64,000 nucleotides of DNA, from assembly GCA_964036315.1 (NCBI GenBank), contig OZ038509.1, positions 30,458,968 through 30,522,967 on the forward strand, in the 5' to 3' direction. The stretch comes from Acanthosepion esculentum. Taxonomy: Eukaryota > Mollusca > Cephalopoda > Sepiida > Sepiidae. Made by a program: the position numbers and the translations under genes. Position 1 is the first letter of the stretch. Every line of letters starts with the position of its first letter. The notes below the pieces were generated by a model, which saw only the letters and a list, made by a program, of their open reading frames with translations, did no database searches and was not told where the DNA came from. Positions 27,204-40,488 of the stretch are shown piece after piece.

Positions 27204-28615
27204 TAAGATGGAATTATAGCAGATTTTGTTATGTTTCAATTGAAAATGTTAAAATCAAATGGAATTATAGCAGATTTTGTTATTTTTCCATTGAAAATGT
27301 TAAAATCAAATGGAATTATAGCAGATTTTGTTATGTTTCAATTGAAAATGTTAAAATCAAATGGAATTATAGCAGATTTTGTTATGTTTCAATTGAAAAT
27401 GTTAAAATCAAATGTAATTATAGCAGATTTTGTTATGTTTCAATTGAAAATGTTACAATCAAATGGAATTATAGCAGATTTTGTTATGTTTCAATTGAAA
27501 ATGTTACAATCAAATGGAATTATAGCAGATTTTGTTATGTTTCAATTGAAAATGTTAAAATCAAATGGAATTATAGCAGATTTTGTTATGTTTCAATTGA
27601 AAATGTTAAAATCAAATGTAATTATAGCAGATTTTGTTATGTTTCAATTGAAAATGTTACAATCAAATGGAATTATAGCAGATTTTCTTATGTTTCAATT
27701 GAAAATGTTAAAATCAAATGTAATTATAGCAGATTTTGTTATGTTTCAATTGAAAATGTTAAAATCAAATGGAATTATAGCAGATTTTGTTATGTTTCAA
27801 TTGAAAATGTTACAATCAAATGGAATTATAGCAGATTTTGTTATGTTTCAATTGAAAATGTTAAAATCAAATGTAATTATAGCAGATTTTGTTATGTTTC
27901 AATTGAAAATGTTACAATAAAATGGAATTATAGCAGATTTTGTTATGTTTCAATTGAAAATGTTAAAATCAAATGGAATTATAGCAGATTTTGTTATGTT
28001 TCAATTGAAAATGTTACAATCAAATGGAATTATAGCAGATTTTGTTATTTTTCAATTGAAAATGTTAAAATCAAATGGAATTATAGCAGATTTTGTTATG
28101 TTTCAATTGAAAATGTTAAAATCAAATGTAATTATAGCAGATTTTGTTATGTTTCAATTGAAAATGTTACAATCAAATGGAATTATCGCAGATTTTGTTA
28201 GGTTTCAATTGAAAATGTTACAATCAAATGGCATTATAGCAGATTTTGTTATGTTTCAATTGAAAATGTTAAAATCAAATGGAATTATAGCAGATTTTGT
28301 TATTTTTCAATTGAAAATGTTAAAATCGAATGTAATTATAGCAGATTTTGTTATGTTAAAATTGAAAATGTTACAATCAAATGGAATTATATCAGATTTT
28401 GTTATGTTTCAATTGAAAATGTTAAAATCAAATGGAATTATAGCAGATTTTGTTATGTTTCAATTGAAAATGTTAAAATCAAATGGAATTATAGCAGATT
28501 TTGTTATGGTTCAATTGAAAATGTTACAATCAAATGGAATTATAGCAGATTTTGTTATGTTTCAATTGAAAATGTTAAAATCAAATGGAATTATAGCAGA
28601 TTTTGTTATTTTCAA

Positions 28616-31600
28616 TTGAAAATCTTACAATCAAATGGAATTATAGCAGATTTTGTTATTTTTCAATTGAAAATGTTAAAATCAAATGGAATTATAGCAG
28701 ATTTTGTTAGGTTTCAATTGAAAATGTTACAATCAAATGGAATTATAGCAGATTTTGTTATGTTTCAATTGAAAATGTTAAAATCAAATGGAATTATAGC
28801 AGATTTTGTTATGTTTCAATTGAAAATGTTAAAATCAAATGGAATTATAGCAGATTTTGTTATTTTTCAATTGAAAATGTTAAAATCAAATGGAATTATA
28901 GCAGATTTTGTTATGTTTCAATTGAAAATGTTACAATAAAATGGAATTATAGCAGATTTTGTTATGTTTCAATTGAAAATGTTAAAATCAAATGTAATTA
29001 TAGCAGATTTTGTTATGTTTCAATTGAAAATGTTACAATCAAATGGAATTATAGCAGATTTTGTTATTTTTCAATTGAAAATGTTAAAATCAAATGGAAT
29101 TATAGCAGATTTTGTTAGGTTTCAATTGAAAATGTTACAATCAAATGGAATTATAGCAGATTTTATTATGTTTCAATTGAAAATGTTAAAATCATATGGA
29201 ATTATAGCAGATTTTGTTATGTTTCAATTGAAAATGTTAAAATCAAATGGAATTATAGCAGATTTTGTTATTTTTCAATTGAAAATGTTAAAATCAAATG
29301 GAATTATAGCAGATTTTGTTATGTTTCAATTGAAAATGTTACAATAAATTGGAATTATAGCAGATTTTATTATGTTTCAATTGAAAATGTTACAATCAAA
29401 TGGAATTATAGCAGATTTTGTTATTTTTCAATTGAAAATGTTAAAATCAAATGGAATTATAGCAGATTTTGTTATGTTTCAATTGAAAATGTTAAAATCA
29501 AATGGAATTATAGCAGATTTTGTTATGTTTCAATTGAAAATGTTAAAATCAAATGGAATTATAGCAGATTTTGTTATTTTTCAATTGAAAATGTTAAAAT
29601 CGAATGTAATTATAGCAGATTTTGTTATGTTAAAATTGAAAATGTTACAATCAAATGGAATTATATCAGATTTTGTTATGTTTCAATTGAAAATGTTAAA
29701 ATCAAATGGAATTATAGCAGATTTTGTTATGTTTCAATTGAAAATGTTAAAATCAAATGGAATTATAGCAGATTTTGTTATGGTTCAATTGAAAATGTTA
29801 CAATCAAATGGAATTATAGCAGATTTTGTTATGTTTCAATTGAAAATGTTAAAATCAAATGGAATTATAGCAGATTTTGTTATGTTTCAATTGAAAATGT
29901 TAAAATCAAATGGAATTATAGCAGATTTTGTTATGGTTCAATTGAAAATGTTACAATCAAATGGAATTATAGCAGATTTTGTTATGTTTCAATTGAAAAT
30001 GTTAAAATCAAATGGAATTATAGCAGATTTTGTTATTTTCAATTGAAAATCTTACAATCAAATGGAATTATAGCAGATTTTGTTATTTTTCAATTGAAAA
30101 TGTTAAAATCAAATGGAATTATAGCAGATTTTGTTAGGTTTCAATTGAAAATGTTACAATCAAATGGAATTATAGCAGATTTTGTTATGTTTCAATTGAA
30201 AATGTTAAAATCAAATGGAATTATAGCAGATTTTGTTATGTTTCAATTGAAAATGTTAAAATCAAATGGAATTATAGCAGATTTTGTTATTTTTCAATTG
30301 AAAATGTTAAAATCAAATGGAATTATAGCAGATTTTGTTATGTTTCAATTGAAAATGTTACAATAAAATGGAATTATAGCAGATTTTGTTATGTTTCAAT
30401 TGAAAATGTTACAATAAAATGGAATTATAGCAGATTTTGTTATTTTTCAATTGAAAATGTTAAAATCAAATGGAATTATAGCAGATTTTGTTATGTTTCA
30501 ATTGAAAATGTTAAAATCAAATGGAATTATAGCAGATTTTGTTATGTTTCAATTGAAAATGTTAAAATCAAATGTAATTATAGCAGATTTTGTTATGTTT
30601 CAATTGAAAATGTTACAATCAAATGGAATTATAGCAGATTTTGTTATGTTTCAATTGAAAATGTTACAATCAAATGGAATTATAGCAGATTTTGTTATGT
30701 TTCAATTGAAAATGTTAAAATCAAATGGAATTATAGCAGATTTTGTTATTTTCAATTGAAAATCTTACAATCAAATGGAATTATAGCAGATTTTGTTATT
30801 TTTCAATTGAAAATGTTAAAATCAAATGGAATTATAGCAGATTTTGTTAGGTTTCAATTGAAAATGTTACAATCAAATGGAATTATAGCAGATTTTGTTA
30901 TGTTTCAATTGAAAATGTTAAAATCAAATGGAATTATAGCAGATTTTGTTATGTTTCAATTGAAAATGTTAAAATCAAATGGAATTATAGCAGATTTTGT
31001 TATTTTTCAATTGAAAATGTTAAAATCAAATGGAATTATAGCAGATTTTGTTATGTTTCAATTGAAAATGTTACAATAAAATGGAATTATAGCAGATTTT
31101 GTTATGTTTCAATTGAAAATGTTAAAATCAAATGTAATTATAGCAGATTTTGTTATGTTTCAATTGAAAATGTTACAATCAAATGGAATTATAGCAGATT
31201 TTGTTATTTTTCAATTGAAAATGTTAAAATCAAATGGAATTATAGCAGATTTTGTTAGGTTTCAATTGAAAATGTTACAATCAAATGGAATTATAGCAGA
31301 TTTTATTATGTTTCAATTGAAAATGTTAAAATCAAATGGAATTATAGCAGATTTTGTTATGTTTCAATTGAAAATGTTAAAATCAAATGGAATTATAGCA
31401 GATTTTGTTATTTTTCAATTGAAAATGTTAAAATCAAATGGAATTATAGCAGATTTTGTTATGTTTCAATTGAAAATGTTACAATAAATTGGAATTATAG
31501 CAGATTTTGTTATGTTTCAATTGAAAATGTTACAATCAAATGGAATTATAGCAGATTTTGTTATTTTTCAATTGAAAATGTTAAAATCAAATGGAATTAT

Positions 31601-32870
31601 AGCAGATTTTGTTATGTTTCAATTGAAAATGTTAAAATCAAATGGAATTATAGCAGATTTTGTTATGTTTCAATTGAAAATGTTAAAATCAAATGGAATT
31701 ATAGCAGATTTTGTTATTTTTCAATTGAAAATGTTAAAATCGAATGTAATTATAGCAGATTTTGTTATGTTAAAATTGAAAATGTTACAATCAAATGGAA
31801 TTATATCAGATTTTGTTATGTTTCAATTGAAAATGTTAAAATCAAATGGAATTATAGCAGATTTTGTTATGTTTCAATTGAAAATGTTAAAATCAAATGG
31901 AATTATAGCAGATTTTGTTATGGTTCAATTGAAAATGTTACAATCAAATGGAATTATAGCAGATTTTGTTATGTTTCAATTGAAAATGTTAAAATCAAAT
32001 GGAATTATAGCAGATTTTGTTATGTTTCAATTGAAAATGTTAAAATCAAATGGAATTATAGCAGATTTTGTTATGGTTCAATTGAAAATGTTACAATCAA
32101 ATGGAATTATAGCAGATTTTGTTATGTTTCAATTGAAAATGTTAAAATCAAATGGAATTATAGCAGATTTTGTTATTTTCAATTGAAAATCTTACAATCA
32201 AATGGAATTATAGCAGATTTTGTTATTTTTCAATTGAAAATGTTAAAATCAAATGGAATTATAGCAGATTTTGTTAGGTTTCAATTGAAAATGTTACAAT
32301 CAAATGGAATTATAGCAGATTTTGTTATGTTTCAATTGAAAATGTTAAAATCAAATGGAATTATAGCAGATTTTGTTATGTTTCAATTGAAAATGTTAAA
32401 ATCAAATGGAATTATAGCAGATTTTGTTATTTTTCAATTGAAAATGTTAAAATCAAATGGAATTATAGCAGATTTTGTTATGTTTCAATTGAAAATGTTA
32501 CAATAAAATGGAATTATAGCAGCTTTTGTTATGTTTCAATTGAAAATGTTACAATAAAATGGAATTATAGCAGATTTTGTTATTTTTCAATTGAAAATGT
32601 TAAAATCAAATGGAATTATAGCAGATTTTGTTATGTTTCAATTGAAAATGTTAAAATCAAATGGAATTATAGCAGATTTTGTTATGTTTCAATTGAAAAT
32701 GTTAAAATCAAATGTAATTATAGCAGATTTTGTTATGTTTCAATTGAAAATGTTACAATCAAATGGAATTATAGCAGATTTTGTTATGTTTCAATTGAAA
32801 ATGTTACAATCAAATGGAATTATAGCAGATTTTGTTATGTTTCAATTGAAAATGTTAAAATCAAATGGAA
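28616..32870 (+). repeat. Tandem duplication, period 2,140 bp (42-mer)
   Basis: The two copies start at 28616 and 30756. The AAAATCTTACAATC marker lies at offset exactly 2,140 (the AATCTTACAA word is at 28621 and 30761), as do AAAATCGAATG, TTATGTTAAAATTG, TTATGGTTC and ACAATAAATTGG. Each copy is 42 units less two bases. It splits into a 1,427-bp and a 713-bp part, both opening with the same module (28616, 30043, 30756, 32183). Few private changes separate the copies: ATCATATGG at about 29194, the AGATTTTATTATG of about 29365 against the G form at about 31505, and AGCTTTTG at about 32522. Confidence 0.88.
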
Positions 32871-32984
32871 TTATAGCAGATTTTGTTATGTTTCAATTGA
32901 AAATGTAAAAATCAAATGGAATTATAGCAGATTTTGTTATGGTTCAATTGAAAATGTTACAATCAAATGGAATTATAGCAGATT

Positions 32985-34377
32985 TTGTTATTTTCAATTG
33001 AAAATGTTAAAATCAAATGTAATGAAAGCAGATTTTGTTATGTTTCAATTGAAAATGTTAAAATCAAATGTAATGAAAGCAGATTTTGTTATGTTTCAAT
33101 TGAAAATGTTAAAATCAAATGTAATTATAGCAGATTTTGTTATGTTTCAATTGAAAATGTTACAATCAAATGGAATTATAGCAGATTTTGTTATGTTTCA
33201 ATTGAAAATGTTAAAATCAAATGGAATTATAGCAGATTTTGTTATGTTTCAATTGAAAATGTTAAAATAAAATGTAATTATAGCAGATTTTATTATGTTT
33301 CAATTGAAAATGTTACAATCAAATGGAATTATAGCAGATTTTCTTATGTTTCAATTGAAAATGTTAAAATCAAATGTAATTATAGCAGATTTTGTTATGT
33401 TTCAATTGAAAATGTTAAAATCAAATGGAATTATAGCAGATTTTGTTATGTTTCAATTGAAAATGTTAAAATCAAATGGAATTATAGCAGATTTTGTTAT
33501 GTTAAAATTGAAAATGTTACAATCAAATGGAATTATATCAGATTTTGTTATGGTTCAATTGAAAATGTTAAAATCAAATGGAATTATAGCAGATTTTGTT
33601 ATGTTTCAATTGAAAATGTTAAAATCAAATGGAATTATAGCAGATTTTGTTATGTTTCAATTGAAAATGTTAAAATCAAATGTAATTATAGCAGATTTTG
33701 TTATGTTTCAATTGAAAATGTTACAATCAAATGGAATTATAGCAGATTTTCTTATGTTTCAATTGAAAATGTTAAAATCAAATGTAATTATAGCAGATTT
33801 TGTTATGTTTCAATAGAAAATGTTAAAATCAAATGTAATTATAGCAGATTTTGTTATGTTTCAATTGAAAATGTTACAATCAAATGGAATTATAGCAGAT
33901 TTTCTTATGTTTCAATTGAAAATGTTAAAATCAAATGTAATTATAGCAGATTTTGTTATGTTTCAATTGAAAATGTTAAAATCAAATGGAATTATAGCAG
34001 ATTTTGTTATGTTTCAATTGAAAATGTTAAAATCAAATGGAATTATAGCAGATTTTGTTATGTTTCAATTGAAAATGTTACAATCAAATGGAATTATAGC
34101 AGATTTTGTTATTTTTCAATTGAAAATGTTAAAATCAAATGGAATTATAGCAGATTTTGTTATGTTTCAATTGAAAATGTTAAAATCAAATGTAATTATA
34201 GCAGATTTTGTTATGTTTCAATTGAAAATGTTACAATCAAATGGAATTATCGCAGATTTTGTTAGGTTTCAATTGAAAATGTTACAATCAAATGGCATTA
34301 TAGCAGATTTTGTTATGTTTCAATTGAAAATGTTAAAATCAAATGGAATTATAGCAGATTTTGTTATTTTCAATTGA
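32985..34377 (+). repeat. Marker-rich segment ancestral-looking to the later HOR
   Basis: This stretch contains most core markers in one run: two AATGAAAGC units, AAAATAAAATG with ATTTTATTATG (about 33265-33295), TTTTCTTATG units, TTATGTTAAAATTG (about 33500), TTATGGTTC, a CAATAGAAAATG unit (about 33812), TTATCGCAG with TTAGGTTTC (about 34246-34265) and AATGGCATTATAG. The same order recurs at about 37569-38961, 42256-43800 and 45822-47366, so it looks like one full version of the module that was copied across the core. Confidence 0.72.
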
Positions 34378-37300
34378 AAATCTTACAATCAAATGGAATT
34401 ATAGCAGATTTTGTTATTTTTCAATTGAAAATGTTAAAATCAAATGGAATTATAGCAGATTTTGTTAGGTTTCAATTGAAAATGTTACAATCAAATGGAA
34501 TTATAGCAGATTTTATTATGTTTCAATTGAAAATGTTAAAATCAAATGGAATTATAGCAGATTTTGTTATGTTTCAATTGAAAATGTTAAAATCAAATGG
34601 AATTATAGCAGATTTTGTTATTTTTCAATTGAAAATGTTAAAATCAAATGGAATTATAGCAGATTTTGTTATGTTTCAATTGAAAATGTTACAATAAAAT
34701 GGAATTATAGCAGATTTTGTTATGTTTCAATTGAAAATGTTACAATCAAATGGAATTATAGCAGATTTTGTTATTTTTCAATTGAAAATGTTAAAATCAA
34801 ATGGAATTATAGCAGATTTTGTTATGTTTCAATTGAAAATGTTAAAATCAAATGGAATTATAGCAGATTTTGTTATGTTTCAATGGAAAATGTTAAAATC
34901 AAATGGAATTATAGCAGATTTTGTTATTTTTCAATTGAAAATGTTAAAATCGAATGTAATTATAGCAGATTTTGTTATGTTAAAATTGAAAATGTTACAA
35001 TCAAATGGAATTATATCAGATTTTGTTATGTTTCAATTGAAAATGTTAAAATCAAATGGAATTATAGCAGATTTTGTTATGTTTCAATTGAAAATGTTAA
35101 AATCAAATGGAATTATAGCAGATTTTGATATGGTTCAATTGAAAATGTTACAATCAAATGGAATTATAGCAGATTTTGTTATTTTTCAATTGAAAATGTT
35201 AAAATCAAATGGAATTATAGCAGATTTTGTTATGTTTCAATTGAAAATGTTACAATAAAATGGAATTATAGCAGATTTTGTTATGTTTCAATTGAAAATG
35301 TTACAATCAAATGGAATTATCGCAGATTTTGTTAGGTTTCAATTGAAAATGTTACAATCAAATGGCATTATAGCAGATTTTGTTATGTTTCAATTGAAAA
35401 TGTTAAAATCAAATGTAATTATAGCAGATTTTGTTATTTTCAATTGAAAATCTTACAATCAAATGGAATTATAGCAGATTTTGTTATTTTTCAATTGAAA
35501 ATGTTAAAATCAAATGGAATTATAGCAGATTTTGTTATGTTTCAATTGAAAATGTTAAAATCAAATGGAATTATAGCAGATTTTGTTATGTTTCAATTGA
35601 AAATGTTAAAATCAAATGGAATTATAGCAGATTTTGTTATGGTTCAATTGAAAATGTTACAATCAAATGGAATTATAGCAGATTTTGTTATTTTCAATTG
35701 AAAATGTTACAATCAAATGTAATGAAAGCAGATTTTGTTATGTTTCAATTGAAAATGTTAAAATCAAATGTAATGAAAGCAGATTTTGTTATGTTTCAAT
35801 TGAAAATGTTAAAATCAAATGTAATTATAGCAGATTTTGTTATGTTTCAATTGAAAATGTTACAATCAAATGGGATTATAGCAGATTTTGTTATTTTTCA
35901 ATTGAAAATGTTAAAATCGAATGTAATTATAGCAGATTTTGTTATGTTAAAATTGAAAATGTTAAAATCAAATGGAATTATAGCAGATTTTGTTATGTTT
36001 CAATTGAAAATGTTAAAATCAAATGGAATTATAGCAGATTTTGTTATGTTAAAATTGAAAATGTTACAATCAAATGGAATTATATCAGATTTTGTTATGG
36101 TTCAATTGAAAATGTTAAAATCAAATGGAATTATAGGAGATTTTGTTATGTTTCAATTGAAAATGTTACAATCAAATGGCATTATAGCAGATTTTGTTAT
36201 GTTTCAATTGAAAATGTTAAAATCAAATGGAATTATAGCAGATTTTGTTATTTTCAATTGAAAATCTTACAATCAAATGGAATTATAGCAGATTTTGTTA
36301 TTTTTCAATTGAAAATGTTAAAATCAAATGGAATTATAGCAGATTTTGTTAGGTTTCAATTGAAAATGTTACAATCAAATGGAATTATAGCAGATTTTAT
36401 TATGTTTCAATTGAAAATGTTAAAATCAAATGGAATTATAGCAGATTTTGTTATGTTTCAATTGAAAATGTTAAAATCAAATGGAATTATAGCAGATTTT
36501 GTTATTTTTCAATTGAAAATGTTAAAATCAAATGGAATTATAGCAGATTTTGTTATGTTTCAATTGAAAATGTTACAATAAAATGGAATTATAGCAGATT
36601 TTGTTATGTTTCAATTGAAAATGTTACAATCAAATGGAATTATAGCAGATTTTGTTATTTTTCAATTGAAAATGTTAAAATCAAATGGAATTATAGCAGA
36701 TTTTGTTATGTTTCAATTGAAAATGTTAAAATCAAATGGAATTATAGGAGATTTTGTTATGTTTCAATGGAAAATGTTAAAATCAAATGGAATTATAGCA
36801 GATTTTGTTATTTTTCAATTGAAAATGTTAAAATCGAATGTAATTATAGCAGATTTTGTTATGTTAAAATTGAAAATGTTACAATCAAATGGAATTATAT
36901 CAGATTTTGTTATGTTTCAATTGAAAATGTTAAAATCAAATGGAATTATAGCAGATTTTGTTATGTTTCAATTGAAAATGTTAAAATCAAATGGAATTAT
37001 AGCAGATTTTGATATGGTTCAATTGAAAATGTTACAATCAAATGGAATTATAGCAGATTTTGTTATTTTTCAATTGAAAATGTTAAAATCAAATGGAATT
37101 ATAGCAGATTTTGTTATGTTTCAATTGAAAATGTTACAATAAAATGGAATTATAGCAGATTTTGTTATGTTTCAATTGAAAATGTTACAATCAAATGGAA
37201 TTATCGCAGATTTTGTTAGGTTTCAATTGAAAATGTTACAATCAAATGGCATTATAGCAGATTTTGTTATGTTTCAATTGAAAATGTTAAAATCAAATGT

Positions 37301-38004
37301 AATTATAGCAGATTTTGTTATTTTCAATTGAAAATCTTACAATCAAATGGAATTATAGCAGATTTTGTTATTTTTCAATTGAAAATGTTAAAATCAAATG
37401 GAATTATAGCAGATTTTGTTATGTTTCAATTGAAAATGTTAAAATCAAATGGAATTATAGCAGATTTTGTTATGTTTCAATTGAAAATGTTAAAATCAAA
37501 TGGAATTATAGCAGATTTTGTTATGGTTCAATTGAAAATGTTACAATCAAATGGAATTATAGCAGATTTTGTTATTTTCAATTGAAAATGTTACAATCAA
37601 ATGTAATGAAAGCAGATTTTGTTATGTTTCAATTGAAAATGTTAAAATCAAATGTAATGAAAGCAGATTTTGTTATGTTTCAATTGAAAATGTTAAAATC
37701 AAATGTAATTATAGCAGATTTTGTTATGTTTCAATTGAAAATGTTACAATCAAATGGGATTATAGCAGATTTTGTTATTTTTCAATTGAAAATGTTAAAA
37801 TCGAATGTAATTATAGCAGATTTTGTTATGTTAAAATTGAAAATGTTAAAATCAAATGGAATTATAGCAGATTTTGTTATGTTTCAATTGAAAATGTTAA
37901 AATCAAATGGAATTATAGCAGATTTTGTTATGTTAAAATTGAAAATGTTACAATCAAATGGAATTATATCAGATTTTGTTATGGTTCAATTGAAAATGTT
38001 AAAA
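34270..38004 (+). repeat. Tandem duplication, period 1,884 bp (37-mer)
   Basis: About 34270-36120 and 36154-38004 match at offset 1,884, which is 37 units less three bases. Shared markers are the module start (34374/36258), a CAATGGAAAATG unit (about 34883/36767), AATCGAATG with TTATGTTAAAATTG, GATATGGTTC (about 35127/37011), TTATCGCAG, AATGGCATT, and AATGAAAGC pairs following a C19 unit (about 35701/37585). The copies end to the right where 36133 reads ATAGGAGAT but its partner reads ATAGCAGAT. A separate ATAGGAGAT at about 36743 is private to copy 2. Confidence 0.86.
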
Positions 38005-38944
38005 TCAAATGGAATTATAGCAGATTTTGTTATGTTTCAATTGAAAATGTTAAAATCAAATGGAATTATAGCAGATTTTGTTATGTTTCAATTGAAAATG
38101 TTAAAATCAAATGTAATTATAGCAGATTTTGTTATGTTTCAATTGAAAATGTTACAATCAAATGGAATTATAGCAGATTTTCTTATGTTTCAATTGAAAA
38201 TGTTAAAATCAAATGTAATTATAGCAGATTTTGTTATGTTTCAATTGAAAATGTTAAAATCAAATGTAATTATAGCAGATTTTGTTATGTTTCAATTGAA
38301 AATGTTACAATCAAATGGAATTATAGCAGATTTTCTTATGTTTCAATTGAAAATGTTAAAATCAAATGTAATTATAGCAGATTTTGTTATGTTTCAATTG
38401 AAAATGTTAAAATCAAATGGAATTATAGCAGATTTTGTTATGTTTCAATTGAAAATGTTACAATCAAATGGAATTATAGCAGATTTTGTTATGTTTCAAT
38501 TGAAAATGTTAAAATCAAATGTAATTATAGCAGATTTTGTTATGTTTCAATTGAAAATGTTACAATCAAATGGAATTATAGCAGATTTTGTTATGTTTCA
38601 ATTGAAAATGTTAAAATCACATGGAATTATAGCAGATTTTGTTATGTTTCAATTGAAAATGTTACAATCAAATGGAATTATAGCAGATTTTGTTATTTTT
38701 CAATTGAAAATGTTAAAATCAAATGGAATTATAGCAGATTTTGTTATGTTTCAATTGAAAATGTTAAAATCAAATGTAATTATAGCAGATTTTGTTATGT
38801 TTCAATTGAAAATGTTACAATCAAATGGAATTATCGCAGATTTTGTTAGGTTTCAATTGAAAATGTTACAATCAAATGGCATTATAGCAGATTTTGTTAT
38901 GTTTCAATTGAAAATGTTAAAATCAAATGTAATTATAGCAGATT

Positions 38945-40488
38945 TTGTTATTTTCAATTGAAAATCTTACAATCAAATGGAATTATAGCAGATTTTGTTA
39001 TTTTTCAATTGAAAATGTTAAAATCAAATGGAATTATAGCAGATTTTGTTATGTTTCAATTGAAAATGTTAAAATCAAATGGAATTATAGCAGATTTTGT
39101 TATGTTTCAATTGAAAATGTTAAAATCAAATGGAATTATAGCAGATTTTGTTATGGTTCAATTGAAAATGTTACAATCAAATGGAATTATAGCAGATTTT
39201 GTTATGTTTCAATTGAAAATGTTAAAATCAAATGGAATTATAGCAGATTTTGTTATGTTTCAATTGAAAATGTTAAAATCAAATGTAATTATAGCAGATT
39301 TTGTTATGTTTCAATTGAAAATGTTACAATCAAATGGAATTATAGCAGATTTTCTTATGTTTCAATTGAAAATGTTAAAATCAAATGTAATTATAGCAGA
39401 TTTTGTTATGTTTCAATTGAAAATGTTAAAATCAAATGTAATTATAGCAGATTTTGTTATTTTCAATTGAAAATGTTAAAATCAAATGTAATGAAAGCAG
39501 ATTTTGTTATGTTTCAATTGAAAATGTTAAAATCAAATGTAATGAAAGCAGATTTTGTTATGTTTCAATTGAAAATGTTAAAATCAAATGTAATTATAGC
39601 AGATTTTGTTATGTTTCAATTGAAAATGTTAAAATCAAATGGAATTATAGCAGATTTTGTTATGTTTCAATTGAAAATGTTAAAATCAAATGGAATTATA
39701 GCAGATTTTGTTATGTTAAAATTGAAAATGTTACAATCAAATGGAATTATATCAGATTTTGTTATGGTTCAATTGAAAATGTTAAAATCAAATGGAATTA
39801 TAGCAGATTTTGTTATGTTTCAATTGAAAATGTTAAAATCAAATGGAATTATAGCAGATTTTGTTATGTTTCAATTGAAAATGTTAAAATCAAATGTAAT
39901 TATAGCAGATTTTGTTATGTTTCAATTGAAAATGTTACAATAAAATGGAATTATAGCAGATTTTGTTATTTTTCAATTGAAAATGTTAAAATCAAATGGA
40001 ATTATAGCAGATTTTGTTATGTTTCAATTGAAAATGTTAAAATCAAATGTAATTATAGCAGATTTTGTTATGTTTCAATTGAAAATGTTACAATCAAATG
40101 GAATTATCGCAGATTTTGTTAGGTTTCAATTGAAAATGTTACAATCAAATGGCATTATAGCAGATTTTGTTATGTTTCAATTGAAAATGTTAAAATCAAT
40201 TGTAATTATAGCAGATTTTGTTATTTTCAATTGAAAATCTTACAATCAAATGGAATTATAGCAGATTTTGTTATTTTTCAATTGAAAATGTTAAAATCAA
40301 ATGGAATTATAGCAGATTTTGTTATGTTTCAATTGAAAATGTTAAAATCAAATGGAATTATAGCAGATTTTGTTATGTTTCAATTGAAAATGTTAAAATC
40401 AAATGGAATTATAGCAGATTTTGTTATGGTTCAATTGAAAATGTTACAATCAAATGGAATTATAGCAGATTTTGTTATTTTCAATTGA
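38945..40488 (+). repeat. Linking modules at 1,630- and 1,273-bp spacing
   Basis: The AAAATCTTAC module opening of 37328 recurs at 38958 (offset 1,630, 32 units less two) and at 40231 (offset 1,273, 25 units less two). Between these points the content is a shortened mix of the AATGAAAGC, TTATGTTAAAATTG and TTTTCTTATG units. A private ATCAATTGTAATT change lies at about 40197. This looks like a truncated HOR leading into the regular 3,566-bp period. Confidence 0.75.

Noticed and set aside
30400..30450. Possible unique sequence where annotated frames are interrupted (also about 1000-1125 and 2155-2355)
   Set aside because: Read base by base, these gaps are ordinary monomers. The frames stop at one-base changes such as ACAATAAAATGG, ATAATCAAATGG or a 50-bp unit.
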